Shown: positions 63,926 through 64,000 of the stretch, in pieces
How positions within the stretch are numbered: position 1 is the stretch's first letter
How the letters are laid out: the number at the start of each line of letters is the position of its first letter
DNA from: Rhodobacteraceae bacterium M382
GTDB taxonomy: Bacteria; Pseudomonadota; Alphaproteobacteria; Rhodobacterales; Rhodobacteraceae
DNA length: 64,000 nt
Reading direction: 5' to 3'
Assembly (NCBI GenBank): GCA_025141015.1
Contig: CP081099.1
Span: 1 to 64,000 of the forward strand
Position numbers and translations under genes: made by a program
The notes under the pieces: model-generated
Seen by the model: the letters and a program-made list of their open reading frames with translations, nothing else
Databases searched by the model: none
Told to the model about the DNA's origin: nothing

Positions 63926-64000
63926 TGCCTCGTCCTCATCTGCCTGCGCTCGGGCGCCCTGTGTTCAGGGTCATCCCCTTGGCCGAATTCCCCGGATATT

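Noticed and set aside
1-64000. Insertion sequences, transposases, integrases, tRNA or rRNA genes
   Set aside because: None was recognised on either strand; no terminal inverted repeats with target duplications were found around any gene.

Overview
The window looks like part of an accessory replicon, most likely a plasmid or chromid, of a Rhodobacteraceae/Roseobacter-group alphaproteobacterium. The reasons are uniformly high GC, a RepA-type (RPA-family) replication initiator at 62885-63925, a rhamnose (rml) operon right beside it, and no housekeeping, tRNA or rRNA genes. A rhamnose operon next to a RepA-type replicase is the known layout of roseobacter 'biofilm plasmids'. I recognise that from gene content only, not from a database search.

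Layout. (1) 49-11680: a type II secretion system (T2SS) in the non-canonical order gspO(reverse)-G-H-I-J-K-L-M-[lipoprotein, reverse]-C-D-E-F. About seven single-base indels, mostly in homopolymers, break gspO, gspH and gspI within the first 2.3 kb. (2) 12210-47010: about 35 kb of large RTX (GGxGxD repeat) exoproteins, twelve genes in all. Eleven end in the same RTX-plus-tail module of roughly 190 residues (consensus ...HGSDWVQDY...DFQVN.AHTA...EAFVIYKP...WALVDG...FDLLA), while their N-terminal halves differ: four metzincin (serralysin-like) protease domains, one of them fused to a von Willebrand A-like domain; three beta-propeller-like domains; a duplicated unknown domain; Ig-like repeats; and one short unknown domain. 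Two Sec-exported proteins of unknown function are interspersed. From 26.8 to 47.0 kb the genes form two opposed arms (minus to about 37.5 kb, plus after 37.95 kb), so near-identical 3' ends make long inverted repeats. (3) 47071-62711: a surface-polysaccharide locus with an ABC-type capsule exporter (KpsT/KpsE/KpsM-like), a Wza-like outer-membrane lipoprotein, an initiating sugar-phosphate transferase, glycosyltransferases including an RgpF-WbsX fusion, a sulfotransferase-like protein, a methyltransferase-like protein, an epimerase and rmlCBDA for dTDP-L-rhamnose. (4) 62885-63925: repA.

How it may fit together (inference): the replicon would supply a rhamnose-containing, possibly sulfated, capsule or biofilm polysaccharide and a large set of Ca-dependent secreted proteases and adhesin- or lectin-like proteins. 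The RTX proteins lack Sec signal peptides and end in an acidic-hydrophobic tail (FDLLA and similar) typical of type I secretion substrates, yet no type I ABC exporter or membrane-fusion protein is encoded here. That exporter must lie elsewhere. The T2SS more plausibly serves Sec-exported proteins such as the one at 25399-26760.
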